Source: JBLIOB01 sp047639575
GTDB lineage: Bacteria > Bacteroidota > Bacteroidia > Flavobacteriales_D > Parvicellaceae
Assembly (NCBI GenBank): GCA_047639575.1
Contig: JBLIOB010000004.1
Location: 1-48,156, forward strand
Direction of reading: 5' to 3'
DNA length: 48,156 nucleotides
In this document: positions 24,282 to 33,021 of the stretch, one piece after another
Position numbering within the stretch: position 1 is the first letter of the stretch
How the letters are laid out: each line of letters begins with the position of its first letter
Position numbers and translations under genes: made by a program
Notes under the pieces: generated by a model
What the model saw: only the letters and a program-made list of their open reading frames with translations
The model's database searches: none
What the model was told of the DNA's origin: nothing

Positions 24282-25091
24282 TTAAGAGTGCAATGAAAGA
24301 ATAGGAATAGCAATCTGTTTGGCAATTTGCTTGGAAACGCTTTTGTGAAAAATCCGATCCAATAAGGGACGTTCTTTAATGATGATCGCCAATAGATCTA
24401 ATTTGTATTTACCTATGGCGAATTCTATTCCAGTAACAGGATCTTTGGTGTTCAAGTTGATAAATTCAATGTCCATATTTTCTTCCAAAACATCTTTAGC
24501 ATTTTTTTTGGTATCGATGCTTTCCTTAGTATTAACACTAACTCCCATGACCCATGAATTATGTATAGAAGCAATTTTCAATATTGGTGATAGAAAGGAT
24601 TCATCACCTTTGAATTTATTTTCGCTGGCGATGCCAATTAGTTCTGGTGATTTAATGTTGGTCTGTAAAGGAATTGTTAGAACAGGGCAGGTTGCTTCTT
24701 TCATGCAAGCATAAGCTGTACTTCCAAAAATACTTATATGTGGGCTGCCAGCCCCACTTGCACCCATAACGATAAGATCAACCTCTTTATTTTTAACAAT
24801 TGGTTTCAATGCACCTGGTAAATCTCCATATACACTAAGCAGTTCAAAACTGATATCTGAATATCCATAGTCATCATCTAATTTTTCTTCTAATGAATCG
24901 AGCATTTGTTGAGAGATTATTTGCATGTGATCCCCCAAGTCATATGTCATTGCAGCGCCCGCGCTAGGGTCTATATAGGCATTGAGTAATATGTAATGCA
25001 TATCCTTTTCATCCTTGAATAATTCTAATCCATAACGTATAGCATGCATTGAGTTCATTGAGAAATCTGTCGGGAATAATATAGTTTTCAT
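24282..25091 (-). CDS. Universal stress protein, tandem Usp domains
   Basis: A 269-residue two-domain Usp. Domain 1 opens KTILFPTDFSMNSMHAI, with the signature GASGAGS...FGSTA (one replacement relative to the usual GT.G); domain 2 (from about 145) is degenerate. It lies 12 bp after the HMA gene and 39 bp before the kinase gene, inside the control operon, so it may be autoregulated together with the oxygen-sensing pair. Confidence 0.9.
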   Translation of the reverse strand: MKTILFPTDFSMNSMHAIRYGLELFKDEKDMHYILLNAYIDPSAGAAMTYDLGDHMQIISQQMLDSLEEKLDDDYGYSDISFELLSVYGDLPGALKPIVKNKEVDLIVMGASGAGSPHISIFGSTAYACMKEATCPVLTIPLQTNIKSPELIGIASENKFKGDESFLSPILKIASIHNSWVMGVSVNTKESIDTKKNAKDVLEENMDIEFINLNTKDPVTGIEFAIGKYKLDLLAIIIKERPLLDRIFHKSVSKQIAKQIAIPILSLHS

Positions 25092-25103
25092 GTTTGATGG
25101 GTT

Positions 25104-25391
25104 TTATTTTGATATTCGACCTTTGACACAACTTATATAAGACATAGCCACATCTTTAACGTTGGACTCTCCCTCCGGAGGATATCCGGCTTTGGACAAG
25201 GCATTAATAGCTTCTTTTATTAATAAAGGATCCTCGTTGTCAATAACAATTGTTCCTGAAGAGGCATCCACGATAACATCATGAATGCCATTGATGTCTA
25301 TTAGTACTTTTCTAACCGTTTTCTCACAGCCTCCACATTTTAGGTTGTCCACTGTTAAAGTCGTTTGCCCTGTCTTGTTATTTATATTCAT
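25104..25391 (-). CDS. HMA-domain protein, CopZ-like
   Basis: A 95-residue heavy-metal-associated protein. The ferredoxin-like HMA fold covers residues 8-75 with the metal site LKCGGCEKTV, and a short C-terminal tail contains one more Cys. It probably binds Cu+ or another soft metal and may feed the CcoI ATPase. I choose the ATG at 25389-25391 rather than 25412, because the usual box-to-start distance is then 63 bp. A palindrome sits 2 bp upstream of this ATG. First gene of the control operon. Confidence 0.8.
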   Translation of the reverse strand: MNINNKTGQTTLTVDNLKCGGCEKTVRKVLIDINGIHDVIVDASSGTIVIDNEDPLLIKEAINALSKAGYPPEGESNVKDVAMSYISCVKGRISK

Positions 25392-25392
25392 A

Positions 25393-25404
25393 TGACAAAT
25401 ATCA
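25393..25404. promoter_or_regulatory. FixK/FNR-like palindrome at the HMA start codon
   Basis: TGACAAATATCA, 2 bp upstream of the HMA ATG. Its centre is exactly 56 bp from that of the site at 25449. If the latter acts at -41.5, this one lies at +14.5, a position suited to repression. Confidence 0.55.
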
Positions 25405-25448
25405 TACGTCAATTATGTTTGAGGTCGAATCAGAGTCATTCGGTCAAA

Positions 25449-25460
25449 TGACTTTTGTCA
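25449..25460. promoter_or_regulatory. Central FixK/FNR-like palindrome shared by two divergent promoters
   Basis: TGACTTTTGTCA, perfect palindrome. It is centred 63 bp upstream of the HMA start and 62 bp upstream of the doxX-like start, so one site could serve both directions. Confidence 0.75.
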
Positions 25461-25482
25461 GTCCAATGAATGTTTTCTCGAT

Positions 25483-25494
25483 TGACTTTTGTCA
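25483..25494. promoter_or_regulatory. FixK/FNR-like palindrome overlapping the rightward -7 region
   Basis: TGACTTTTGTCA, second perfect copy, 34 bp from the central site. It contains GACTTTTG (25484-25491), which matches the -7 element at the spacing expected from the central site. Binding here would compete with RNA polymerase. Confidence 0.65.
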
Positions 25495-25515
25495 TGCAAC
25501 AAAATATTCATCCCA

Positions 25516-25941
25516 ATGTATTTTCTTCAAATCATTAATCCGACAGAAATAGCCATAGCTACCGTGCGTATTATTCTTGGTCTGCTGTTCTTTTTCCAAG
25601 CTTATGACAAAATTTTTAATGTAGGACAATCAGAGTTTACAAGAACAGTGATGGCTGGCGATAAGGTCAAATGGATGCCCAAAAGTTTTATTCAAATCTC
25701 AACCACACTTTCATCTTTTATTGAATTAATTGGAGGTGGGCTACTAATTCTAGGAATTTTCTTGCCTTTTGTTTATCTCTTTTTAGCCATTAATCTTATC
25801 ATGGTAGGGCTAGCCTTCAGCTATATGAAACCCATCTGGGATATGAAACATTATTTTCCCCGTTTGGCGATGTTAGTCTATCTAATGATGATGCCAGCAG
25901 AAATTGATGTATATGCCATTCAATCTCTATTCTATGAATGA
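25516..25941 (+). CDS. DoxX-like membrane protein
   Basis: A 141-residue protein with four membrane helices. The start IAIATVRIILGLLFFFQAYDKIF and the middle helix FIELIGGGLLILGIFLP match the DoxX family. DoxX-like proteins are associated with thiosulfate/sulfur or redox functions; the exact job is unknown. I choose ATG 25516 over an upstream TTG. It overlaps the next gene by 8 bp, so they are translated together. Controlled by the central palindrome. Confidence 0.8.
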   Translation: MYFLQIINPTEIAIATVRIILGLLFFFQAYDKIFNVGQSEFTRTVMAGDKVKWMPKSFIQISTTLSSFIELIGGGLLILGIFLPFVYLFLAINLIMVGLAFSYMKPIWDMKHYFPRLAMLVYLMMMPAEIDVYAIQSLFYE

Positions 25942-26686
25942 GATTCTTTACCAATTTGGACTTGATTGGTCGATTGAAGTGTTATTGCTCTTCCTATTGC
26001 TAGCTTTTCTTGCGGAGGTTCTGGGAACAGTAGGAGGATTCGGGTCTTCTGTATTTTTTGTTCCTGTGGCCACTATGTTTATGGACTTTCACGATGCATT
26101 GGGGTTAACAGCGCTTTTTCATGTAGCAAGCAATATTTCCAAAATTTATTTATTCAAAAAGGGAGTGGATAAGAAGATTATCCTACAACTTGGTATTCCA
26201 GCAGTCGTTGCTGTTATTATTGGCGCATTTATCGCTAAATATTTAGATACTGAATTACTAGAAGTGTACCTGGGAGTTCTGTTGATAGTCATCAGTATTT
26301 TCTTTTTGGTAAAACCCCATTTCAAAATTCGTGCAAATACCCAAAATGCTGTTATTGGAGGCATCGCTTCAGGTGGTTTGGCGGGTATGCTTGGAACTGG
26401 AGGAGCGATACGTGGACTCACCTTAACAGCTTTTGGGCTTTCAAAGGAAGTTTTTATTGCCACTTCAGCGGTGATCGATCTCGGAGTTGATTTTAGTCGA
26501 TCTGTGGTATACTCTGCCAATGGATTTGTTAGTTTTGATACACTTAAGCTGTTGCCATTTCTTATAATTATCGGCTTCGTTGGAACATATGTAGGGAGAA
26601 TGATTTTGAGGCGTATTCCACAAGAACGATTTGAGAAAATCGTTTTGATATTAATTTTATTGATTGGGGTTCAAATGTTTTGGTAG
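25934..26686 (+). CDS. TauE/SafE-family membrane transporter
   Basis: A 250-residue transporter with about eight helices and the repeated glycine-rich motifs of the family: GTVGGFGSSVFFVPV in the first half and GGIASGGLAGMLGTGGAIRG in the second. TauE/SafE proteins export sulfite, sulfoacetate or related anions. I choose ATG 25934, whose bases overlap the stop of the doxX-like gene, over an upstream in-frame ATG. With DoxX it may form a sulfur-handling pair. Confidence 0.88.
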   Translation: MNEILYQFGLDWSIEVLLLFLLLAFLAEVLGTVGGFGSSVFFVPVATMFMDFHDALGLTALFHVASNISKIYLFKKGVDKKIILQLGIPAVVAVIIGAFIAKYLDTELLEVYLGVLLIVISIFFLVKPHFKIRANTQNAVIGGIASGGLAGMLGTGGAIRGLTLTAFGLSKEVFIATSAVIDLGVDFSRSVVYSANGFVSFDTLKLLPFLIIIGFVGTYVGRMILRRIPQERFEKIVLILILLIGVQMFW

Positions 26687-26780
26687 ATTTTTCTTTTAAT
26701 AATATTCTTAAAGAGCATATTTTCTATTTGAAGTGCTTACCTATAGTACAAGTTTGGCCTATTTCAGCTTGACACTTAGA

Positions 26781-27137
26781 TTAGATAGTTCTACCAATAT
26801 GTACCCTCTCTGGTCCTCTAATTTTTTTTATTGCGCAAAATAGAATAATCATATTTGGAACAAAACCTATGGCAGCATCAGGCCAAGATATTAGAATTAA
26901 AACAGAGGAAATCGTAATTGGTAATATAATCAGTCGTTCCCAGTTTTTAATTTTGAAAAGTACTTGAATAGCACTAATTAAGAATAATACTCCTGTAGTT
27001 AAAGCAAGATAACTAAGAGGCAGAGCCAATGGCTTCGTAATAGGATAGTAAGAGCCCAGTGCAAAGGCTAATATATATGACAAAATATGCCCAATAGCAT
27101 GACTGACAATTAAAAGAACAAATAGAAAACGTTTCAT
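26781..27137 (-). CDS. Small integral membrane protein of unknown function
   Basis: A 118-residue protein with about four membrane helices (FLFVLLIVSHAIGHILSYILAFALG is the first pair). His residues in SHAIGH are notable. Start at the ATG at 27135-27137; a frame upstream adds 13 unlikely residues. It is the last gene after the mla operon on the minus strand, 64 bp after the 27202-27711 gene, and may be cotranscribed. No family is recognised. Confidence 0.6.
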   Translation of the reverse strand: MKRFLFVLLIVSHAIGHILSYILAFALGSYYPITKPLALPLSYLALTTGVLFLISAIQVLFKIKNWERLIILPITISSVLILISWPDAAIGFVPNMIILFCAIKKIRGPERVHIGRTI

Positions 27138-27201
27138 AATATTAATATTGAAGTTTTTGGCAGAGATTATTAGCAAGAATTAAACCTGCAGCTTCATCTT
27201 T

Positions 27202-27711
27202 TTAGGCATTAGAACCACTGTTAAATCCCATTCTTTGTTTTTCAATTGACGGCACTTCCCAGGCGATCATTTCTTTTAAGAATTCATCGATTTTTTCGAT
27301 AATTATTTTTTCTGTGATGTTCTGTGGCGAATAATAGTTCAAATCAATCCTATTGTTCTCAAGAGGTGAAGACTCTACTTCTGGAAGTAAAATAAAAACA
27401 TAAATATCACCACTGTATGCTTGATTGAAAATCAACGCTCCCCCGGGTATAAATTGAAAAGTGGGACATTGATTCGTTTCTTTCAATAAGCTGGGAGGGA
27501 ATGATTGGAATGTGATGTTGATGGCTTCATTGATATTCATCCAATTCAACTCTTGAACTCGCCAACCTATATCATACTTTTTTTCAATTTTATTTAATGT
27601 GACTTTAATTAATTCTTTTGTAGTAGAAGACCATATTAATTTTTTATTGGCCACCGTTTTGATCGACTCTTTATAGTCATTTATTCTTTCTGATAAGTGT
27701 TCGATTTTCAT
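27202..27711 (-). CDS. Unknown protein of the mla operon
   Basis: A 169-residue protein without signal peptide or membrane helix. It shows LSERINDYKESIKTVANKK at the start and a conserved-looking core PTFQFIPGGALIFNQAYSGDIYVFILLPEVES. I do not recognise it. It overlaps the mlaD stop by 4 bases (ATGA), so it is translationally coupled to the Mla transporter and might be an accessory of it. Confidence 0.65.
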   Translation of the reverse strand: MKIEHLSERINDYKESIKTVANKKLIWSSTTKELIKVTLNKIEKKYDIGWRVQELNWMNINEAINITFQSFPPSLLKETNQCPTFQFIPGGALIFNQAYSGDIYVFILLPEVESSPLENNRIDLNYYSPQNITEKIIIEKIDEFLKEMIAWEVPSIEKQRMGFNSGSNA

Positions 27712-28682
27712 TTGTCTTTTTTCTTTTGTTTTTCTATTTTTTTAAAATATCGTCTAAATAGAAAATTATGTTTCAATGCTTCAAGATCTTCGTTAAGCTT
27801 GATAGAACCACTTTCAACATTATCCATTGTCGACTTAAGTTTTTCAACGAGTACGGTGTCCGATACGAAATAGTTAAGTGCTCCTTTTCCATTTGAGATA
27901 TCGGACATGACGCTTCCAAGATCTTGGCTAACCATTTCTAATTGTACACTTGTAGATTCAAGAACCGTGAATATTCCTTTGATTTTTTCTGCAGAAATAG
28001 AGTCGGATAAAAGAACGCCAGCTACGTTGTCGCTTGTTCCCAAGGATTGAGTGACCTTCCTCAGTTCTTTTATGGCCCGATTTCCTTCAATGCTTGCATT
28101 TTTGATTTGCCCAATAGTGATTTTTATATCTTTAGCTAAAAGCGTATCGACTAATAATTGTCCAACGGTTCCTTTTCCCGAAAGAATGACATCTGTTATC
28201 TCCAACAGTTGTGCCGTTAATATCGCTGCATTCTCATTGGTGACGTTCAGTGTATTGAGCAATTCATCTGTACCAATTCTGCTGAAAGATGGGATTTCAT
28301 CACCATTTTCTACTAGGTGTGATAATCCATCTCCAGGCACAATATTGATGAGCATGCTGCCAACCAATCCGTCTGATCCAATGGTCGCAATGGCATCTTT
28401 TCGAATATGAGTCAACATATTCTCCTCAACAGCCATGTGTACGTAGATTGTGGAATCATTCTTCATCTCTATATTTCGCACTGTACCAATAGTAATGCCT
28501 GAAAACCGAACATTGTTTCCTTCTTGCAGACCATTAATGTTCTGAAAAACTGTCTTCAGTTCAAATGTTTTTCCAAAGAGATTTTGCCTAGAGCCAATTA
28601 AATAGATTGCAACAATCAAACAGGCCGTTCCCAATAATACAAAGAGACCCAATCGAATATTTTCAGCGCTTGACTTTTCCAT
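27708..28682 (-). CDS. mlaD: MlaD-like MCE-domain lipid transport protein
   Basis: A 324-residue protein anchored by one N-terminal helix (LGLFVLLGTACLIVAIYLI) with an MCE domain following (NINGLQEGNNVRFSGITIGTVRNIEM; DGLVGSMLINIVPG) and a long helical tail. MlaD forms the periplasmic ring that carries phospholipids between membranes. The start is the ATG at 28680-28682; the frame extends 27 codons further but into the mlaF gene. Gap to mlaF is 4 bp. The tail is longer than in E. coli MlaD and is typical of Bacteroidetes. Confidence 0.92.
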   Translation of the reverse strand: MEKSSAENIRLGLFVLLGTACLIVAIYLIGSRQNLFGKTFELKTVFQNINGLQEGNNVRFSGITIGTVRNIEMKNDSTIYVHMAVEENMLTHIRKDAIATIGSDGLVGSMLINIVPGDGLSHLVENGDEIPSFSRIGTDELLNTLNVTNENAAILTAQLLEITDVILSGKGTVGQLLVDTLLAKDIKITIGQIKNASIEGNRAIKELRKVTQSLGTSDNVAGVLLSDSISAEKIKGIFTVLESTSVQLEMVSQDLGSVMSDISNGKGALNYFVSDTVLVEKLKSTMDNVESGSIKLNEDLEALKHNFLFRRYFKKIEKQKKKDK

Positions 28683-28686
28683 TATT

Positions 28687-29481
28687 TTATTTTTTAAAGA
28701 ATGCCTCAATTTTTGGGTCCTGACTACTGGATAAAGTTTCGTAGGAACCCGCAGCATAATCAATGCCGTCTACTAAAAGAACAATCCGTTCAGCGATGAC
28801 CCGGGCACAATCCACATCATGAGTAATAATGAGAGATGATGTGCTATACTTCTTTTGAATACGTCTCATTAATTCAATTATTTCTTTTGAGGTTATCGGG
28901 TCTAGGCCACTTGTTGGTTCATCATAAAGAATGACACTCGGGCGAAGAATTAAGGTTCTTGCCAATGCAACTCTTCTTTTCATTCCTCCAGAGAGCTCCA
29001 CAGGCATCATGTCAATCGCTTCTTCAAGCCCTACATTTCGCAAGGCCTCCAGTACAAGTTCTTTGGTATCAACACCTGTTCCAAACTTCTTCTTATTCGT
29101 TCTCATAGGGAAAAGAAGGTTCTCACTTACAGTCATAGAATCGTATAGGGCACTGCCTTGAAAAAGAAATCCGATATCCGTGCGGAGTTCATCCAATTCC
29201 TTCCGACCAAGTTTGTCGATCTCTTTACCCATGATTTTTACAGATCCGCTGTCAGGCTTGAGCAGACCAACGAGCATTTTTATCATTACAGACTTTCCCG
29301 ATCCAGACTTACCCATGACAACAACATTTTCTCCTCGTTTTAACCGTAGATTAAATCCTTTTAAAACATGATTGGAACCGAAACTCTTTTTGATGTCTTT
29401 AATCTCGATCACCAATTCAGGGCTTTCAATTGCATGAACCTGCTCGCTAAGAGTTTCTATGTTGGATTGGTCAGTTGGCAT
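28687..29481 (-). CDS. mlaF: MlaF-like ABC transporter ATPase
   Basis: A 264-residue ATPase: Walker A GKSGSGKSVMIK, ABC signature VELSGGMKRRVALART, Walker B ILYDEPTSGLDP, switch His in ITHDVDCAR. It energises the MlaE permease. It overlaps mlaE by 11 bp and precedes mlaD by 4 bp. Confidence 0.95.
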   Translation of the reverse strand: MPTDQSNIETLSEQVHAIESPELVIEIKDIKKSFGSNHVLKGFNLRLKRGENVVVMGKSGSGKSVMIKMLVGLLKPDSGSVKIMGKEIDKLGRKELDELRTDIGFLFQGSALYDSMTVSENLLFPMRTNKKKFGTGVDTKELVLEALRNVGLEEAIDMMPVELSGGMKRRVALARTLILRPSVILYDEPTSGLDPITSKEIIELMRRIQKKYSTSSLIITHDVDCARVIAERIVLLVDGIDYAAGSYETLSSSQDPKIEAFFKK

Positions 29482-30253
29482 AATATATATCTGTAATGAA
29501 TACGGCTATAAAATCAATAAAGAATAATAACATGGAGGTGAAAACCACTGCCGAATTAGCGGCAAGTCCCACGCCAGCCGTGCCCTTACTGCTATTGTAT
29601 CCTTTGAAACAACCCACAAGTCCGATAGCGAATCCAAAGAAAAGGGACTTAACAGTTGCAGGTATAAGATCTGGGAATTCCAATGAGTTAAAGGCTCGAT
29701 TAAAGTATAGCGCGAAGGAAACTTGGCCTTTATAGAATTCAACTAGCGCAGAACCGTAGAGAGCAATAGCATCACCGATTAGTATCAATAAAGGAAGAGT
29801 AATGGTGGTTGCCAAAATTCGGGTAACAACGAGATATTTGAATGGATTTGTTCCTGATACTTCCATTGCATCAATTTGCTCGGTCACACGCATTGATCCC
29901 AATTCAGCTCCGATGCCGGAAGCAATTTTCCCAGCGCATATTAGTGCGGTTATCATTGGGCCGAGTTCACGTACGATAGAGACACTCACCATATTTGGCA
30001 TCCAAGAAACCGCGCCAAACTCAATTAAAGTAGGACGCGTTTGTAAGGTCAGAACGAGACCCAGTATAAATCCAGTTACAGCGACTAATAAGATAGAGCG
30101 ATTTCCCATTTGATAACATTGCCTGAGTAACTCTTTACCTTCAAATGGTCGCGTAAATAACGCTTGAAAAAATCGTGAAGTAAAACGAGATAAAGCGCCT
30201 ATTTCTTCTAGAAAAAGACGTGATTTCTCAAATTTCATTAACCCTGCATTCAT
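29471..30253 (-). CDS. mlaE: MlaE-like ABC transporter permease
   Basis: A 260-residue permease with five or six membrane helices. The family core VRELGPMITALICAGKIASGIGAELGSMRVTEQIDAMEV is evident. It belongs to the machinery that keeps outer-membrane lipid asymmetry. First gene of the operon mlaE-mlaF-mlaD-unknown; mlaB and mlaC homologues are absent. A FixK-like site is centred 80 bp upstream, which is unusual for Mla systems and places membrane-lipid handling under the oxygen-responsive programme. Confidence 0.93.
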   Translation of the reverse strand: MNAGLMKFEKSRLFLEEIGALSRFTSRFFQALFTRPFEGKELLRQCYQMGNRSILLVAVTGFILGLVLTLQTRPTLIEFGAVSWMPNMVSVSIVRELGPMITALICAGKIASGIGAELGSMRVTEQIDAMEVSGTNPFKYLVVTRILATTITLPLLILIGDAIALYGSALVEFYKGQVSFALYFNRAFNSLEFPDLIPATVKSLFFGFAIGLVGCFKGYNSSKGTAGVGLAANSAVVFTSMLLFFIDFIAVFITDIYYAN

Positions 30254-30327
30254 ATCAATATTACTTAATACTTCGCAATGTATTGAGTTGTATTAATGGT
30301 AGGATTGACATAAGTATCCATTTGAGG

Positions 30328-30339
30328 TGATAAAAATCA
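30328..30339. promoter_or_regulatory. FixK/FNR-like palindrome upstream of mlaE
   Basis: TGATAAAAATCA, centred 80 bp upstream of mlaE and about 133 bp from the DUF2892 gene in the other direction, so it most likely serves mlaE. Confidence 0.65.
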
Positions 30340-30466
30340 TGCGCTATATAATGATTGCTCCCCACCTTTGTATTAAAAGTTGAAAACATTACTACAGTAA
30401 AAAGCAGGTTGTCGCAATTTAAAACTAAGCTACCACTGTTTTAGAAACATTTTAAATTAAACAGGT

Positions 30467-30667
30467 ATGAAAAATAATATGGGAACCACCGATCGGGTAG
30501 TCCGAGTCCTGATTGCTCTAGCCATCTTCTTTCTATACGGAGCGGATATAATTAGCGGGATTTTTAGCGGAGTATTTATGTTGGTAGCGCTTATGTTTTT
30601 AATAACCAGTGCGATTGGAACTTGTCCAATTTATACCATGTTGGGACTAAAGACCAAAACGAAATAA
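30467..30667 (+). CDS. DUF2892 (YgaP-type) small membrane protein
   Basis: A 66-residue protein with two membrane helices. The opening GTTDRVVRVLIALAIFFLYG and the end TSAIGTCPIYTMLGLKTK are diagnostic of DUF2892, the membrane part of YgaP rhodanese proteins. Role unknown; often near redox genes. Confidence 0.85.
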   Translation: MKNNMGTTDRVVRVLIALAIFFLYGADIISGIFSGVFMLVALMFLITSAIGTCPIYTMLGLKTKTK

Positions 30668-30959
30668 TCATCGAATGATAAAATACAAATGACAGGAAGG
30701 GTCTTACTTTTGCTATACGTATCGATTGCGAAACGTTATTCAACAATTTTGAGTGGGATGTTTTCTACTCCTTTTTGTTGATTTCAACATAAATTTCAGC
30801 AGAGTTTTGAACTTGATTCATCATTAGTCCTATTGATAAGAATCATTCCCTCGAATGACCAAAGTTCCTTGATTAACTTTTCGTAACCATCACCTTTGAA
30901 TCAGAATCTGAATGGTAAATGTTCAGACTAATTATTAATAACAATTAAACATTTTTAAA
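30668..30959. other. Intergenic region before the BON gene
   Basis: The ~290-bp gap holds a FixK-like site (30834-30845) and a possible -7 element TAACTTTT near 30874-30881, slightly off the ideal spacing. I find no gene or hairpin in it. Confidence 0.4.
30834..30845. promoter_or_regulatory. FixK/FNR-like palindrome upstream of the BON gene
   Basis: TGATAAGAATCA, centred 120 bp before the BON gene start. A TAACTTTT element lies about 38 bp downstream. Confidence 0.6.
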
Positions 30960-31610
30960 ATGAAAACTAACGAAAAATTAAAAAATGATGTGCTCGCAGA
31001 ACTCAAATATGAACCGAGTATTGATGCTAATCAAATCGGAGTGATTACTAAAAATGGAATAGCAACACTAACTGGCCATGTTACAAGTTATTCGCAAAAA
31101 ATGGCAGCTGAAAGAGCAGCTAGAAGAGTAAACGGGGTAAGGGCTGTCGCTGAGGAGATCGAGGTTAATTACCCATCTAACAATAAAAAGACAGATCCAG
31201 AAATTGCTGAAGCCGTAGCCAATGCATTCAAATGGAACTCTTCAATTCCAGAAAAAGAAGTGAAAATAAAAGTTGAAAATAACAATGTTTATCTCGATGG
31301 TAAAGTCGATTGGGATTTCCAAAGAAGATCTGCCAAAAATACTGCTGGAGAGTTAACCGGTGTGAAGCATGTTTACGACAGAATTGAATTAAAAACACCG
31401 ATTAATTCATCTAAGGTGAAATCAGAAATTCGTGACGCTTTAGAACGAACTGCGCGAATTGAAGCAAATAATATTAGTGTCACCGCAAAAGGACATGTTG
31501 TTACGCTTAAGGGAAAAGTAGATTCATGGGCAGATCTTAGAGAGGCTAAAAGATCCGCTCTTCGAGCACCGGGTGTTTGGAGTGTGGAAAATGAGTTGGA
31601 GGTGGTTTAA
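30960..31610 (+). CDS. Triple BON-domain protein
   Basis: A 216-residue protein with three consecutive BON domains (about residues 4-70, 77-145, 150-216). Each has the sequence pattern of a helix followed by VTLTGKVDSW-type strands (GIATLTGHVTSY; NVYLDGKVDWD; VVTLKGKVDSW). No signal peptide is visible, so it may be cytoplasmic, like other stress-induced BON proteins, and could bind lipids or partner proteins. It is followed by a clear terminator. Confidence 0.92.
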   Translation: MKTNEKLKNDVLAELKYEPSIDANQIGVITKNGIATLTGHVTSYSQKMAAERAARRVNGVRAVAEEIEVNYPSNNKKTDPEIAEAVANAFKWNSSIPEKEVKIKVENNNVYLDGKVDWDFQRRSAKNTAGELTGVKHVYDRIELKTPINSSKVKSEIRDALERTARIEANNISVTAKGHVVTLKGKVDSWADLREAKRSALRAPGVWSVENELEVV

Positions 31611-31630
31611 GAATTCATTTATTTACCTAG

Positions 31631-31680
31631 AACAAAAGCGGGTCTTAGCATTGTTATCATTGCTTAGACTCGTTTTTGTT
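31631..31680. terminator. Intrinsic terminator after the BON gene
   Basis: A 20-base inverted repeat (17 of 20 pairs; 31631-31650 with 31661-31680) around a 10-base loop. The right arm contains CGTTTTTGTT, giving the U-run. The stem is symmetric enough to work in both directions. Confidence 0.8.
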
Positions 31681-31924
31681 TTGGAGAAGCAAAACAATTA
31701 ATACCATTAAATAGGAGATGATTAATGTCATTTGGAGGTATGAGATAAATTGATTTGTAACTAAGCTTCTTAAGTGATATTTGCATATAACAAAAGATCT
31801 GTCACTAACACTTTTAATATTATTGGCATGTTGATATTTTTTCTGAATGATAAAGCCTGTGTCAGATAAATATTAAAAAAAAAGAACAATAACGTTCAAC
31901 GGGCTTTATTTTAAAAAATAAGAA
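31681..31924. other. Gap upstream of the ABC efflux operon
   Basis: No gene and no FixK-like palindrome is seen. A weak 11-base inverted repeat (31850-31860 with 31899-31909) with a 38-base loop lies just before the membrane-fusion gene; it could be a leader structure. Confidence 0.3.
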
Positions 31925-33016
31925 ATGACTTTTTCTAAGCGATATTTAATCTCAGTGTATTGCATAATCTTGATTTTAAATTCATGCAACAAACCAACTT
32001 CAGAGATTCTACCAACGTTAGATGCCGTAACAGAATCTGTATACGCTTCGGTTACAATCCAACCGGAGGATATGTATAATGTTTTCTCTACGGCACCCGG
32101 TATAATTGATCATTTATTAATAGAAGTTGGAGATGCCGTAAAAGCGGGACAAATCATTGTAGTACTGGAGAGCACAATTCCTATTATTGCTACCGAAAGT
32201 GCTAGGATAAACACGGATTTGGCAAGAGTGAATTATAAAGGGAAATCAGGTCTACTCAATACCTTGAAAAATGAGATTGAAACAGTATCAGCGCAAATGA
32301 AATTGGACTCATTTAACTATGTAAGGCAGCAAAGACTTTGGGGCCAGAACATAGGTTCGCTATCTGATTTAGAAAATAGGAAAATAAAATATGATGCAAG
32401 TTCAAATAGTTTGGTCGCTCTCAAAAATAGATTGAATCAAACAAAAAACGAATTGAAGGTTGCATATCAACAATCAAATCAAGCCTTAAAAAATGCTCAG
32501 TCTCGACAGGATGATTATTCTATACGCTCTCGACTGGATGGAAGAGTTTATGATGTGCTTAAGGAGGAAGGAGAGTTGGTTACACAGCAAACACTCATAG
32601 CCAGAATTGGACAAAGTGATTCTTTCGTAATCGAAATGTTGATCGATGAAGTGGATATTGCCAGGATACAAGTTGGTCAGACCGCTCTTGTTTCTTTGGA
32701 TGCTTATCCCGGAGAGGCTTTCAGATCAACCATCCATAAAATCATTCCATTAAAGGATGAACGAAATCAGACTTTCATGGTTGAAGGAAAGTTTGTCAAT
32801 CCGCCAGAAGTGCTTTTCGCTGGTTTATCTGGAGAAGGGAACGTTCTTATCAGTAACAAGGAGAATGTTTTGACCATTCCTCAGGAATACTTATTGGATG
32901 GAGAAAAGGTTTTGACAGAAGATGGAGAAAAGGTTGTGTCTATAGGAATACGTACCATCGATAGAGTAGAAATTCTTTCAGGGATTGATGCTTCCACGAT
33001 CATTCTTAAGCCCTAA
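31925..33016 (+). CDS. HlyD/MacA-type periplasmic adaptor lipoprotein
   Basis: A 363-residue lipoprotein (lipobox LILNSC, Cys near residue 20). The lipoyl-like half-motif GIIDHLLIEVGDAVKAGQIIVVLE, a coiled-coil hairpin (about residues 100-185) and the second half DGRVYDVLKEEGELVTQQTLIARIG with a beta-barrel domain are in the usual order. It forms a tripartite exporter with the FtsX-like permease and ATPase that follow. No outer-membrane channel is encoded next to it. Confidence 0.9.
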   Translation: MTFSKRYLISVYCIILILNSCNKPTSEILPTLDAVTESVYASVTIQPEDMYNVFSTAPGIIDHLLIEVGDAVKAGQIIVVLESTIPIIATESARINTDLARVNYKGKSGLLNTLKNEIETVSAQMKLDSFNYVRQQRLWGQNIGSLSDLENRKIKYDASSNSLVALKNRLNQTKNELKVAYQQSNQALKNAQSRQDDYSIRSRLDGRVYDVLKEEGELVTQQTLIARIGQSDSFVIEMLIDEVDIARIQVGQTALVSLDAYPGEAFRSTIHKIIPLKDERNQTFMVEGKFVNPPEVLFAGLSGEGNVLISNKENVLTIPQEYLLDGEKVLTEDGEKVVSIGIRTIDRVEILSGIDASTIILKP

Positions 33017-33021
33017 TTTCT

